The notes beneath the pieces were generated by a model. It ran no database searches. It saw only the letters and a list, made by a program, of their open reading frames with translations, and had not been told where the DNA came from. Below, in pieces: positions 48,248-54,555 of a stretch of 64,000 bases of DNA (positions within the stretch are counted from its first letter, which is position 1; every line of letters begins with the position of its first letter). Origin of the DNA: Liopterus haemorrhoidalis (taxonomy: Eukaryota > Arthropoda > Insecta > Coleoptera > Dytiscidae); contig OZ020625.1 of NCBI GenBank assembly GCA_963971575.1, positions 23,896,992 to 23,960,991 of the forward strand. The letters run 5' to 3'. The position numbers and the translations under genes were made by a program.

Positions 48248-51200
48248 TATATATGGGGGGGCGCAGACAATATTGATATAATTTCGGGGGGTCCCATGCC
48301 AGAAAAGGTTGAGAAACACTGGTCTATACTATCTGAATTTCTTTGCGGACCATTAAAATTGCTACAACCTGGATTTTACAACTAGATAAAAATAAAATAG
48401 CTGAAATTTTTTAACTAAAATTTGATTAGCTTTTTTCAAAAAAAAAAAAAGTTTAAATAAATTGTATTTTGTTTTTTTTCTTTTCATAATTGCACAGTTT
48501 GATATACACTAGAATAATTATATAGAATTAATTAAATATATAAATATCACACGCATACCTTACGGTATTAGTGGTGTACACTCCCCAAATATTAAACCAG
48601 GGGGTGATTTACTCTTGTTTGTTTCTATACTTGTTTTTATTATGTTTATTTATATGTATGTGTATGTATTTTGTGCAAATAAAGAGATATTATATTATTA
48701 TTATTATTATATTATACTGAAATGGTACGAGTCGATCAACTTTTGGTAACAATCGATATACTAGAAATGGGAGTTTATACGTGTCGGTTTTAAGATTTTT
48801 GCGAATATTTCACAACAGAGAAAAAATATATCTAACTAAAGTTGCTATTAAAGCAATAACTAACAACTTTTATTTGAGACATTTATTGATAAAGCAGCAT
48901 AAATTAAACAAGTACTTTGTGATGGTGGTCGGTCCTGTGGTGGCCACAGCTGATTTTTAAATATAATCTAATATGTCTCTTATAAAGATACCAATATTCG
49001 CTACTATAAAGTAGGACAAAAAGTACCTTGTATTAGAATATTTAGAATTGATATATTTTAAATTTTTTAGTAATTTTTAACATTTGATTTTGTTACAGGA
49101 GTGTATTTACCTTTACTGTGGGAGCAGAGTTTCTGTGTTCGAACACCATTGGCCCTAGGTTATACGAGGGGTCATTTTTCCGCACTGGTGCCTTTGGAAC
49201 CCGAGAGCCAGCACAATAACCTGGACTCGGATAACCTCCAGATCACCTTTCTACCGCTCATGGATAGGGACAGGAAACTGTTACCTGTACACTTCCTTAC
49301 ACAAGTAGAGGTTAGTACAATCAAACATAATTTTACCGCTTTGAGAAACATAATTGAGTTGGATAACTGACATATTTATTATTAAAGAAATTCCCCAATT
49401 ATTACGGTTTAATTGAAAACCGAAATCACCACAAAATTTTTACATAAGCGATATTATTAAATTAAAACAATACAAAAGGTGCGTTCGGTATAACTGTGCA
49501 GTGTTAACTCTGTGGCGGGCAAGTTTTTTGTCACGTGACCATTGTGTACACTATGCAAGAAAGTCAAAGGCGAACGCTTTGTTAAGTTTGTGCAGTTATT
49601 CTCCTTATTCTAACCAGTGGCGTACGCAGGGGGGATTAGGGGAATAAATATTTCGAATTTTAGGGGGGTAAAATTCGAAAAGTACTGAAATTAACTATGG
49701 TCTATTTCAAAGTAGAAAAATGTGTGTAAGAAGATAGGAGCTGTTTGTCCTTGCTTCGGATTGGTTTAGATCGTCATCCCTATTACACTGTAAAAATATT
49801 GTTTTTAGTCCAAGTTGACAGATGTTCAGCGTCGTACATTGGAAATATATATTATTTATATTATTTAATTTTTCTCATATATTTTGTTATTATTTACATA
49901 TTTAGACTTTTATTTATATTCTTGGCGTAGATTTTATGGAGAAAATTCTCCATGTAATTTGTTTTTACGCAGTTATATATTTTTTAGGTTATCTGACATA
50001 TAAATATTTTTTGATACTTGACAATTAACAGATCAAGATAATGACTAATGTGAGGCCAAAAGACAGTCCAGCTGTTTGTGCCCAAAGAAGAAGTTATTGA
50101 TATAATTTTTAGACCTTCATATATACATATATTTTTTATTTTTATTTACAATAATTATTTAAATAAGAAACTTTTGCTCTGAAGATATATTGTTTGTTTT
50201 ATTGCTTTGTTTAAACTCTTTTAGCCAAATCTCTCTTTTTATATATAGTACATAATTTTTAAAATTAATATTTTTTTAACTTTTTCAAATTTCCCATTAA
50301 ACTGAATTTATGTCGTATAAATAATGTAAGTGTATTATCTGCCTTGTTTATTTCAATATCTTATTAACCTTTTATATATTAAAAAAAAAATCACTTGCTA
50401 ACCCAGTTGCTGCGCCCATGTCCTAGTTGTAACTTATTTTAAATTTCCCGCTATACTGTATTTGATCAGTTTAAATCGTACTCGGTTCGCAGCGCTATCT
50501 ACTTTTTTCTACTTTGAAATAGACCATAGTACTAAAACTGCGCCCTTTTCAATACGTATAAATTCCGATGTTGTGAAATATCCCCCCCGAAATATTTTTC
50601 TACGTACGCCACTGATTCTAACCTATTCTTTTTTGTAAACTAAAGAATTAAGAGGAGCAATCAAATATAAACAAGCCTTTTTTAACAATTTATTTAAAAG
50701 AAATATTTTGTGCACTGTCATGTTACGTTTATATCGTTCTCTAGTGCGCTCTGAGCTGGACTATGGATGTCTAGCTTATGGGTCAGCTAAACATCAAGAG
50801 ATACGAATTCTTGACACTGTACATCACACTGGGGTTAGATTGGCCACTGGTGCATTTCGCACCAGCCCAATACCAAAGCTGCTGTGTGAAGCAAACTTAC
50901 AGTCGCCGTAAAATTCTATCCCTGCGTTATATGGCTGCACTCAGTGCCAAGCCAGAACATCCCGCGTATGACCCTATTCTACAAAATAGGCATACAGAGA
51001 CCTATGACAGAAAACCAAGAGCCAATAGACCTTTTGATCGGAGGACATTTTGGGTGATATTGATTTTAATATGCCCGAAATGGCAAGTTTCGTTTTGTGT
51101 GCTGTTCCACCATGGACGCTGCCGCGTCCGCTTGTGAGTATGACATTAACTAGGTTTGATAAAGATACTACGTTGCCTATCGAATACCAACATGAGTTAT

Positions 51201-53152
51201 AAAGAACACAGGTCCCTAGGTTCAAGGATACTATCATTTTTACTGACGGATCAAAATCTGGAACCAGGGTTGGGTGTGCGTTTGTTGTTTTGAATCCACG
51301 CCAACAGTTTCAGTACCGTCTGTACAGATTGCTCCACGCTCTAAACTTGGGACGAGTGTGCAGCACAAACTGCACTGCACGATATTTGCCTAACAATCTT
51401 CGTGCGGCACGAAGCACACAGAAACCTTATGCGGAACGTTTCTTCTGTAAAGTGCAGAATGTGTAGATTATTAGCTTATGCCGAACGCACCTAAACTATC
51501 AACTAGAGATAAATAGTTTTTTACCAAGGAAAGTTATTGTTGAAGTAATAAAACTAAAATAATAAATTATAAAATTTCTTATATATAAAACTTTATACTA
51601 GGTCTTTTTAGGGTTTTGTAGGTATGACCAAAAAACCCTTATACCGTCATTTTGTCGTCTGTCTGTCTGTCTGTCTGTCTGTTCGGTAAAAATTGTAGCC
51701 AAACGGCTAAAGCTAGAGAGTTGAAATTTGGCATGCTTATACAACTCTTTGACCCGCACATAGGAAAAATACTAAAACATCTAAAAAACATATCCCCCTA
51801 AAAATATAAACAAATATGTGCTCATCGAAAAAAAAATATATTTTTTTTAAATTTTGAGTAGGGTATCAAATAAAAGCCCTTGGTACGTGGATTAACGATC
51901 AAATTTTTATTTTTGCAAAATAAATTATTTTGAAGCGATTTTTGCCAAAATTGTGCAAAAAAATTTTGTCCCACACCCTGTAGCCCAGATGGTTTAAACT
52001 AAAAACCTGAAAAAATTCTAAGTAATGTACATTGGCGTGAACCGGAATAGTACAACAGGAATTTTTGATCAGATTATGTTTTTGGAAAAAAAAGCATTTT
52101 TTGTGTTTTTTGCTAATAATGTTGAAAACTTATAGTTATATAACACACTAAACTGTAACGTGCATCTTGGTGTAATGGTTACGGTACTTGCGTTCTGCCC
52201 AAGAAAATGAGTTCGAATCCCACGAGAAGAGACAATATTATTTTTTATTTTTTTTTTTGCATTTTTATTTTGTTTAAATTATTTTTTCAAAATTCTAGTT
52301 ATATTTTGGCAAATGTTGCATTTAATTTTTAAAAGCAACCTAAATTTAATAACCAGTGGAAATTGTTGAAATTATAATTTAATTCTGTTTGAATGTACAC
52401 GAAATCAAAGGGAGGAGCTATGACTAGAAACAACCAATGAAGCCATAGGCGCAATTTTCAAAATCTTAATGAACCTTGCTATATAAAAAAAATACTGCAT
52501 ATATTAAGAAACCTAAATAATGGTATTAGGCACTCGAATTAAAATTAACATAAAAATATTTTAACATAAAATTTGTTTTTAAAGCTCTTAGATTAAGAGA
52601 TGATAAATTATTTTTAAAATATTGTTCATTTTACAGTGAATACTACAAAGCAAAATATGTCCTACACACTCAGCATTCCGCCTTCACTTAATATTTTTAG
52701 ATTATATATCTAAGAGGAATTTTTTCAAAATTTACTGAACCTTGCTATATAAAAAAAAATACTGCACATATTTAGAAACTTACATAATGGTATTAGGCAT
52801 TCGAATTAAAATTAACAAAAAAAATATATATTTTAACATAAAATTTGTTTTGGCATTCCAAATAATCATTATTCACTTACTAAATACCTGCGAAACCCTG
52901 AAATGTGTGAAAAATCTCACTTCACATATTTTTTTCTTTTTCTTCAGGCTTGAATACAACCGTTTAAAGAAATAATTAATAATAACTGTTGTTTGTTTTT
53001 TAGATGGGTCGAGAAGAAACAATACTTAGACAGTGGTTAGATGTGTGTGAGACGGAAGGAGGAATCCTAGTAGCGCAGCAGAGACTTCACAAAAGACCGC
53101 TTCTCGTAGCACAGATGGTTGAAGAGTGGCTTAATCACTACAGGCGATTAGT
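20309..53152 (+). CDS. trbd: Ubiquitin thioesterase Trabid/ZRANB1 (ten exons, C-terminal end not located)
   Basis: An OTU-family deubiquitinase. In other animals the family cleaves Lys29/Lys33- and Lys63-linked ubiquitin chains and acts in Wnt and immune signalling. Coding exons: 20309-20427, 22813-23000, 31691-31857, 36695-36863, 40174-40375, 43645-43892, 46574-46844, 46930-47174, 49099-49310, 53004-53152; all introns are GT-AG and phases agree. Residues: NZF1 Cys10/13/24/27, NZF2 Cys76/79/90/93, NZF3 Cys157/160/171/174, each with a Thr-Tyr after the second Cys (CTY). An ankyrin-like ubiquitin-binding region follows at about 216-330. The OTU domain has Cys422 in AGDCLLDS and His562 in TRGHFSAL. 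About 656 residues are accounted for, against 708 in human. The end is unresolved: donor GTACGT at 53153, or read-through to TAA at 53176. Introns hold most of the transposons described here. Confidence 0.95.
20453..21584. mobile_element. Decayed TIR element in trbd intron 1
   Basis: Imperfect inverted ends: CGGGTGTATTCTGTAAGAAA at left, complement of CTTAGAGAATAGACCCG at right, with the match continuing to GTTAAAATTAGCGTCAG, about 50 bp. The interior has short TTAACG-containing subrepeats near both ends and no ORF. About 1.13 kb; superfamily unknown. Confidence 0.65.
21655..22740 (-). mobile_element. GTCY repeat family 2, copy e, with nested MITE
   Basis: Minus-strand copy with array at 21926-21996 (GACA/GACG units) and the 5' end complement ATATATGTTGACGGTCGGTA at 22709-22728. 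MITE copy 2 (22104-22701) is inserted about 25 bp from the 5' end. The 3' part is missing; the body begins at 21660 next to a foldback-family fragment. Confidence 0.78.
22104..22701. mobile_element. MITE with CCCTTTTCACACTAG ends, copy 2
   Basis: Perfect inverted ends CCCTTTTCACACTAGATCTT / AAGATCTAGTGTGAAAAGGG with TA flanks (22102-22103, 22702-22703). Inverted with respect to copies 1 and 3. Confidence 0.83.
22813..23000 (+). CDS. trbd: trbd exon 2: NZF2
   Basis: Acceptor TTTGTTTCAG, donor GTAAGT. Encodes [20 protein letters not shown]..., a Ser/Thr-rich linker, then the second zinc finger ([20 protein letters not shown] followed by C). Ends in phase 1 after ...PFDKH. Confidence 0.93.
23070..24000. 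mobile_element. Possible TIR element, ~930 bp, in intron 2
   Basis: Short mirror ends AGGGGATAGGCAT at left and ATGCGTATCCCCT at right. No ORF, and no convincing target-site duplication. Supported only by the 13-bp ends. Confidence 0.4.
24356..24922 (-). mobile_element. Internally deleted DD41D-type transposon, second family
   Basis: Long inverted ends of about 100 bp (GGGTGTTTTTTTTTAGAGGT inward to TTGTGGCATTACA at left, mirrored at 24815-24919) enclose about 350 bp of minus-strand coding remnant. The whole is 560 bp, so about half of a typical element is missing. The family differs clearly from copies A-E. Confidence 0.82.
24462..24824 (-). pseudogene. C-terminal DD41D transposase remnant
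   Basis: The 120-codon frame starts inside the inverted end and reads [18 protein letters not shown], then [20 protein letters not shown] and a C-terminal tail ending PEIIFKM. The second and third Asp are 41 residues apart, as in copies A-E, but the sequence is only distantly similar. The first catalytic Asp and all DNA-binding domains are deleted, so no active enzyme. Confidence 0.82.
26492..27442. mobile_element. TIR element, 951 bp, inserted in the LINE
   Basis: Inverted ends CTGTCTCAATTTGTAATACG / CGTATTACAAATTGAGACAG, then CTAGATCTGGTTACTTTAG, shared with the AGTTCACTTTTG family. Flanks repeat ATAAT (26487-26491 and 27443-27447). Internal frames are AT-rich without domains. Confidence 0.78.
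27668..28074. mobile_element. TA-flanked MITE, 407 bp, inserted in the LINE
   Basis: Inverted ends CAGTCTGTTCCAAACGGTTA / TAACCGTTTGGAACAGACTG, flanked by TA (27666-27667, 28075-28076). Its removal rejoins the LINE frame just upstream of FADD. A second full copy is at 41892-42295; degenerate ends occur near 3052 and 47462. Confidence 0.88.
28847..29341 (+). repeat. Repeat family 3, copy 1
   Basis: Shares TTGCTCGACCTTAATATATA, CGAGATTTTGACTGATGACC, a GTGTTTGTGTCTGTGTG array and the end TGGGAGGGCAAGTCTAGCGG with the interrupted copy at 57407-59712. No ORF. Family unknown. Confidence 0.7.
29350..29550 (+). pseudogene. Myb/SANT-like DNA-binding domain remnant
   Basis: The frame reads [20 protein letters not shown] and [20 protein letters not shown] then a stop. 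This matches the FS-x2-E-x3-L-x-LV ... IIENKKTD ... K-x2-AW pattern of Myb/SANT-like domains of insect transposon-associated and zeste-type proteins. Only the first helices remain. Probably the end of a dead DNA transposon gene. Confidence 0.6.
29592..30892 (+). mobile_element. DD41D transposon, copy B (1301 bp)
   Basis: Inverted ends CAAGGTTTCTCAAAAG / TTTTGAGACACCTTG, TA flanks (29590-29591, 30893-30894). The left terminus has one T in place of G (GGTTTC). Confidence 0.92.
29668..30783 (+). CDS. DD41D transposase, copy B, with 4-codon deletion
   Basis: Same architecture as copy A: paired-type HTH, GRPRSS linker, [20 protein letters not shown]. It is open throughout (371 codons) but lacks LPRV after SNMS (12-bp in-frame deletion near 30495), shortening the second-third Asp spacing to 37. 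Other changes include NPKCKHQ and LWGYFKSK. The deletion lies in the catalytic core, so activity is doubtful. Confidence 0.88.
   Translation: MSIGSLALGNIVAMERFSGADRALCVREFYKNGDSATVARRKFCSIRGFRHLNDAPSIPLIRHWVKKFEETGTTLDKSKSGRPRSSRTVKNVENVNQSVRDDPNLSIRKRASALNVHRSSLHRIMHKDLKLHPYKIQLVQELKPQDASQRLNFVNQVIERFSTFTNILFSDEAHFHLNGHVNKQNCRYWSATNPKCKHQKPLHSPKVTVWAAMSARGIIGPYFFEDERGRAVTVNSERYVEMLDNFLVPELQNFPGYNQRTWFQQDGATSHTSNMSREIFSGKLISRRGDINWPPRSPDLTPMDFFLWGYFKSKVYANKPTSLAYLKENIRHEMAAIPESTCRDVISNFTVRLNECREREGLHLDDIIFKK
31691..31857 (+). CDS. trbd: trbd exon 3: linker and first half of NZF3
   Basis: Acceptor TGTTTTTCAG, donor GTAAGT. Encodes a Ser/Asn-rich linker ([19 protein letters not shown]) ending NKWTCA. 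The intron falls in phase 0 between the first and second Cys of the third zinc finger. Confidence 0.92.
32184..33253 (+). mobile_element. Family 1 repeat, copy d, 5' end missing, cassette rearranged
   Basis: Begins at ACCGTCATTTTGTCGTCTGT, without the AGGGTTTTG terminus, with the longest array of the family. At 32760-32820 it repeats its own AAAGCCCTTAGTACGTGGAT segment where other copies carry the tRNA-like cassette; only a B-box-like CAGTTCGATTC (32820-32830) remains. The 3' end ATACCTGCGAAACCCTGAAA is at about 33218. Confidence 0.78.
32196..32315. repeat. (GTCT)n microsatellite
   Basis: About 30 near-perfect GTCT units with two GCCT interruptions, within family 1 copy d. Frames of QTDR or SVCL repeats here are not genes. 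Confidence 0.95.
33961..34720 (+). pseudogene. Broken transposon-associated ORF ([11 protein letters not shown] family)
   Basis: A fragment [20 protein letters not shown] (33961) with a C-x2-C motif is followed, after frameshifts and a missing middle, by [20 protein letters not shown], then [18 protein letters not shown] and, past an in-frame TAA at 34621, [20 protein letters not shown] recall this protein type as a multicopy family in insect genomes, apparently transposon-borne; its biochemical role is unknown to me. Clearly non-functional here. Confidence 0.65.
35218..36487 (+). mobile_element. DD41D transposon, copy C (1270 bp, broken)
   Basis: TIRs CAAGGTGTCTCAAAAG / CTTTTGAGACACCTTG, TA flanks (35216-35217, 36488-36489). 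40 bp shorter than the intact copies. Confidence 0.92.
35290..36381 (+). pseudogene. DD41D transposase, copy C, frameshifted
   Basis: Identical to the family up to ILFSD (35806). A deletion of about 47 bp then removes [11 protein letters not shown] and shifts the frame; the correct frame resumes at about 35884 ([11 protein letters not shown]) and retains FQQDGATSH and TPMD. The C-terminus is also altered ([13 protein letters not shown] in place of [17 protein letters not shown]). Dead copy. Confidence 0.88.
36695..36863 (+). CDS. trbd: trbd exon 4: second half of NZF3
   Basis: Acceptor ATTGTTTCAG, donor GTAAGT. Continues the zinc finger with [17 protein letters not shown] and then a linker ([20 protein letters not shown]). 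The initial ATG is internal Met159, not a start. Ends in phase 1. Confidence 0.93.
37132..38431 (-). mobile_element. DD41D transposon, copy D (1300 bp, broken)
   Basis: TIRs as in copy A, TA flanks (37130-37131, 38432-38433), minus orientation. Confidence 0.92.
37238..38360 (-). pseudogene. DD41D transposase, copy D, two frameshifts
   Basis: Three overlapping frames. The first, with the N-terminal HTH, breaks at a run of T near 38153 (an extra T after IRHWVKK). The second carries FSDEAHF. It breaks near 37674 where about 10 bp (ERGRAV region) are missing. The third carries FQQDGATSH and TPMD. Catalytic residues are all present, but no single product can form. Confidence 0.88.
38640..40030 (-). 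pseudogene. Mariner (DD34D-type) transposase, dead, split by hAT MITE
   Basis: Minus-strand pieces: a degenerate N-terminus near 40030-39660 ([29 protein letters not shown]), 39628-39392 with [20 protein letters not shown], and 39015-38644 with HHNNARSQT and [14 protein letters not shown]. The second catalytic Asp of the usual HHDNA motif is Asn, there are several frameshifts, and a 413-bp MITE interrupts it. A plausible outer end (CCCATAAGTATGAGGGCTAC) is at about 38504; the other end is not clear. Confidence 0.85.
38988..39400. mobile_element. hAT-type MITE, 413 bp, with 8-bp TSD
   Basis: Ends CAGGGATGAGCAACCCGCGG / GGTTGCTCATCCCTG. Perfect duplication CTCTAAAG (38980-38987, 39401-39408). 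No ORF. Confidence 0.92.
40174..40375 (+). CDS. trbd: trbd exon 5: start of ankyrin-like ubiquitin-binding region
   Basis: Acceptor CTTTTTTAG, donor AACAG|GTAATT. Encodes [20 protein letters not shown], then [20 protein letters not shown] and [20 protein letters not shown], the first ankyrin-type helices. Ends in phase 2. Confidence 0.93.
40596..41067. mobile_element. TTAA-flanked MITE, 472 bp
   Basis: TTAA at 40592-40595 and 41068-41071 flanks inverted ends that share GGAACAGAATGCA. The interior is rich in GACGGCG/CGCCGTC words, an unusually GC-rich patch for this window. TTAA duplications suggest piggyBac mobilisation. Confidence 0.7.
41072..41500 (+). repeat. Repeat family 4, copy 1
   Basis: Matches 44229-44321 plus 45160-45360 (CATCATCTGTGTGTCTGTAA, CCAACTACGGTGACTTCG, GAGATAGCCAATGTGTTTAT). 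Its continuation (ATATGACAAACTTGTTAGTG) is at 43000-43090. No ORF. Confidence 0.7.
41741..42983. mobile_element. TIR element CTATGGTCTATTTC, copy with nested MITE
   Basis: Ends CTATGGTCTATTTCAAAGTA at left and AAATAGACCATAG at right. Full paralogue without the insertion at 49695-50529. No ORF. Interrupted by 41892-42295. Confidence 0.82.
41892..42295. mobile_element. TA-flanked MITE, second copy of the 27668 family
   Basis: Ends AAGTCTGTTCCAAACGGTTA / TAACCGTTTGAAACAGAC. The empty site is preserved at 49842-49860 (GGAAATATATATTATTTA), confirming a TA target. Confidence 0.85.
43645..43892 (+). CDS. trbd: trbd exon 6: rest of ankyrin-like region
   Basis: Acceptor TTTTATTACAG, donor GCAG|GTAAGA. 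Encodes [20 protein letters not shown], then [20 protein letters not shown] and [20 protein letters not shown], ending near the start of the OTU domain ([11 protein letters not shown]). Ends in phase 1. Confidence 0.94.
44322..45158 (+). mobile_element. GTCY repeat family 2, copy f (complete)
   Basis: From TTTTTACCGACCGTCAACAT to GTGGTGGCCACAGCTAATTT, with a long array at 44459-44605. A 90-bp insertion relative to copy c lies at about 44975-45080. Boundaries are defined by the empty site in repeat family 4. Confidence 0.85.
44459..44605. repeat. (GTCT/GTCC)n microsatellite
   Basis: About 36 tetranucleotide units, mostly GTCT with scattered GTCC, inside GTCY copy f. Confidence 0.95.
45493..46106. 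mobile_element. MITE with CCCTTTTCACACTAG ends, copy 3
   Basis: Ends CCCTTTTCACACTAGATCTT / AAGTTCTACTGTGAAAAGGG; near-identical interior to copies 1 and 2, with a small insertion near the left end. Inserted in repeat family 4. Confidence 0.83.
46574..46844 (+). CDS. trbd: trbd exon 7: OTU catalytic cysteine exon
   Basis: Acceptor TCTGTTGCAG, donor ACCT|GTAAGT. Encodes [20 protein letters not shown], then [20 protein letters not shown] and [20 protein letters not shown]. The Cys of GDCLLDS (about residue 422) is the OTU nucleophile by homology. Ends in phase 2. Confidence 0.96.
46930..47174 (+). CDS. trbd: trbd exon 8: OTU core
   Basis: Separated from exon 7 by an 85-bp intron, the only short one in the gene. 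Encodes [20 protein letters not shown], then [20 protein letters not shown] and [20 protein letters not shown]. Donor GAAG|GTGAGT, phase 1. Confidence 0.96.
47220..48321. mobile_element. hAT-type element, 1102 bp, with 8-bp TSD
   Basis: Ends CAGCGTTTCTCAACCGGGGG / GGTTGAGAAACACTG, a classic hAT non-autonomous terminus. Perfect duplication GTCTATAC (47212-47219, 48322-48329). The interior contains unrelated repeat fragments (CAGGCTATTTCAAACG near 47461; an AGACGTTTCGACTGTGAAAT segment at 48072) and AT microsatellites. No transposase. Confidence 0.92.
48213..48253. repeat. (TA)n microsatellite
   Basis: TA dinucleotide run with one ACACAC interruption. A similar run lies at 47985-48006. Confidence 0.9.
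48716..48957 (+). repeat. GTCY repeat family 2, 3' fragment
   Basis: Middle and 3' end only (GGTACGAGTCGATCAACTTT to GTGGTGGCCACAGCTGAT), with an internal deletion. No tetranucleotide array. Confidence 0.75.
49099..49310 (+). CDS. trbd: trbd exon 9: OTU catalytic histidine exon
   Basis: Acceptor TTTTGTTACAG, donor GTTAGT. Encodes [20 protein letters not shown], then [20 protein letters not shown] and [20 protein letters not shown]. The His of RGHFSAL (about residue 562) is the catalytic His by homology. Ends in phase 0. Confidence 0.96.
49615..50614. mobile_element. hAT-type element, 1000 bp, with 8-bp TSD
   Basis: Ends CAGTGGCGTACGCAGGGGGG / CTACGTACGCCACTG with duplication ATTCTAAC (49607-49614, 50615-50622). 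Most of the interior is the inserted element 49695-50529. Confidence 0.9.
49695..50529. mobile_element. TIR element CTATGGTCTATTTC, uninterrupted copy (835 bp)
   Basis: Ends CTATGGTCTATTTCAAAGTA / TACTTTGAAATAGACCATAG. Same interior as 41741-42983 minus its nested MITE. Inserted inside the hAT element 49615-50614. No ORF. Confidence 0.87.
50640..51410 (+). pseudogene. LINE fragment: RT C-terminus and RNase H start
   Basis: Reads [20 protein letters not shown] and [20 protein letters not shown] (non-LTR RT C-terminal region), then after a frameshift and degenerate stretch [17 protein letters not shown] at about 51238, the start of an RNase H domain. Jockey/R1/I-type organisation. Truncated at both ends. 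Confidence 0.82.
51608..52927 (+). mobile_element. Family 1 repeat, copy e
   Basis: Clean 5' terminus AGGGTTTTGTAGGTATGACC at 51610, short array (51656-51681), cassette at 52160-52228 and 3' end ATACCTGCGAAACCCTGAAA at 52885-52904. An internal segment (about 52474-52580) is partly repeated at 52738-52853 around an insertion that matches sequence adjacent to copy a. Confidence 0.83.
52160..52228 (+). repeat. tRNA-like cassette inside family 1 copy e
   Basis: TTGGTGTAATGGTTACGGTA (A-box/D-arm-like), a CTTG...CAAG stem around GTTCTGC, and GAGTTCGAATCCCAC (B box fully matching GGTTCGANTCC except its first two bases). The best-preserved cassette of the family; still not a complete cloverleaf. Confidence 0.65.
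53004..53152 (+). CDS. trbd: trbd exon 10: post-OTU C-terminal region
   Basis: Acceptor GTTTTTTAG. Encodes [20 protein letters not shown], then [20 protein letters not shown] and [10 protein letters not shown], matching the tail of vertebrate TRABID (LREWLDCCVTEGG style). Exon end taken at the donor GTACGT (53153). Without splicing the frame adds YVSPLIF and stops at 53176-53178, so this could be the terminal exon. Confidence 0.9.
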
Positions 53153-53178
53153 GTACGTATCTCCATTAATATTTTAAC

Positions 53179-53650
53179 TATATTTCCACAGCGCCAAGTT
53201 TTGTTAACCACAAGTAAGCCAATATAATTCCTGTTTTCTTTTTATCTGAGCGTTCACTTGTATAGCTTTTCTTCTTCTTTGGGCATTGTTAAGATTGACT
53301 TTTGACCTCAATTACGTCCTTTATCTTGATATGGTAATTGCCAGGTCTTTCCATGTGTCCTGTTCCAATACTTGTTATAAACCCAAATAATTAATTTAGA
53401 CACTAATTACCTACTGAGTGTATATCATTGGTAAATTTATAGGCCGTATATCAACATTCGGACTGTGTAAACATTCGGACGTGTAATTGAAATAAACAAT
53501 GACTATATTTTAAACAAATCATATAATATACGATCGTAAGTTGTACCCCTATCTTCAAACTTTAAAAACGGTCACTGATAACTTATGTAACTAATCTCTG
53601 AGGGCGTTTATCTCAAAACGTGATTAGTTTTTATATGGATATTTTAACTA
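53179..53650. other. No gene recognised
   Basis: AT-rich, no conserved frame. It contains a near repeat CAACATTCGGACTGTGTAAACATTCGGACG at 53453-53482. Any remaining 3' exon of trbd was not detected. Confidence 0.45.
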
Positions 53651-54503
53651 CGAGGGTCATTTTTTAAATAAGAACCGTTTGCGCATCCTATCCGCGCGTA
53701 ACGTTCCTCGCAGTCGTTTTACTGACTTATGCCTTATCTGATCATTTGCCAACAGAACAGGTAATAGAACAGGTAGGAAAATTCAAATACCCTAGGCACA
53801 GTTTTCGCGGACGATGGAAAAATGGATGAAGAAATTATGGAAAGAGTAGGCGCAGCAGGAAGAATTTTCAATAGCATCAAAGCATTGTTCTTAACTAAAA
53901 CAGAAATACCAACTAACATCAAGGTAGAGATCTTCAAAAAAGTGACGATACCAATTTTGACATACGCCTCAGAATCCTGGACCACTACAGAGACGCATAG
54001 GTCTAAAATAAGAAGCTCCGAAATGAGATTTTTAAGGGAAATCGAAGGTAAAACAAAACTGGACAGAATAAGAAATGAAGTATTTAGAGAAAAACTAGGC
54101 ACAAAACCAGTAGAGACTATAATAGGACAGCTAAAATTTTCAAGATAAACAAGATGGCTGGGACATATACACAGAATAAGTGAAGACAAAATAGTAAAAA
54201 GAGTTTTTGAAGCAAGAACAATGAAGAAAGTTAGACTAGGAACACCGAGAAAAACCTGGCACCAAGAAACAAAAGAAGCTGCAACGAAGAGAGGCGTAAA
54301 GTGGGAGGAGATAAGAAAATATACAAAGGACAGAACACGATGGAAAGAAGTATGGAGAACAACACCAGAAAATAAGTAACTCGACTATAGCCTTACACCG
54401 CAAGGTAGAAAGGCTTCAGGATTAAGTAAGTAATAATTTTGAAAAAACGTTAGTTGTGTTTACTTTTAAACCAGAACGGTTCTTATTTAAAAAATGACTT
54501 TCG
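53651..54503. mobile_element. Mariner-type TIR element with nested LINE
   Basis: Ends CGAGGGTCATTTTTTAAATA / TATTTAAAAAATGACTTTCG, TA flanks (53649-53650, 54504-54505). CGAGGGTCATT is a common insect mariner terminus. The LINE fragment fills most of the interior, leaving about 200 bp of MITE. Confidence 0.78.
53757..54425 (+). pseudogene. RTE-like LINE 3' fragment
   Basis: Frame reads KMDEEIMERVGAAGRIFNSI, then IPILTYASESWTTTETHRSK and LREIEGKTKLDRIRNEVFRE, followed after a stop at 54146-54148 by TRWLGHIHRISEDKIVKRVF. This is the C-terminal region of RTE/CR1-like reverse transcriptases (YGSE.WT, W.GHI.R). The 3' UTR ends near AAGTAAGTAATAA. 5'-truncated with a frameshift near 53800. Confidence 0.82.
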
Positions 54504-54555
54504 TAATTGAATAATTTTATTTAAAATAATATATACTGAAATTTTATTTCTGATA

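Larger units (their letters stand above)
49478..51491. mobile_element. Composite TIR element around a LINE fragment and a hAT element
   Basis: Inverted ends AGGTGCGTTCGGTATAACTG and TTATGCCGAACGCACCT. Inside are a hAT-type element (49615-50614) and a LINE fragment (50640-51410). The TIR pair is only about 15 bp, so the outer limits are less certain than those of the nested elements. Confidence 0.55.

Noticed and set aside
52160..52228. A functional tRNA gene
   Set aside because: A and B boxes are recognisable, but no complete acceptor stem or standard anticodon loop is seen and the sequence is part of a repeat family.
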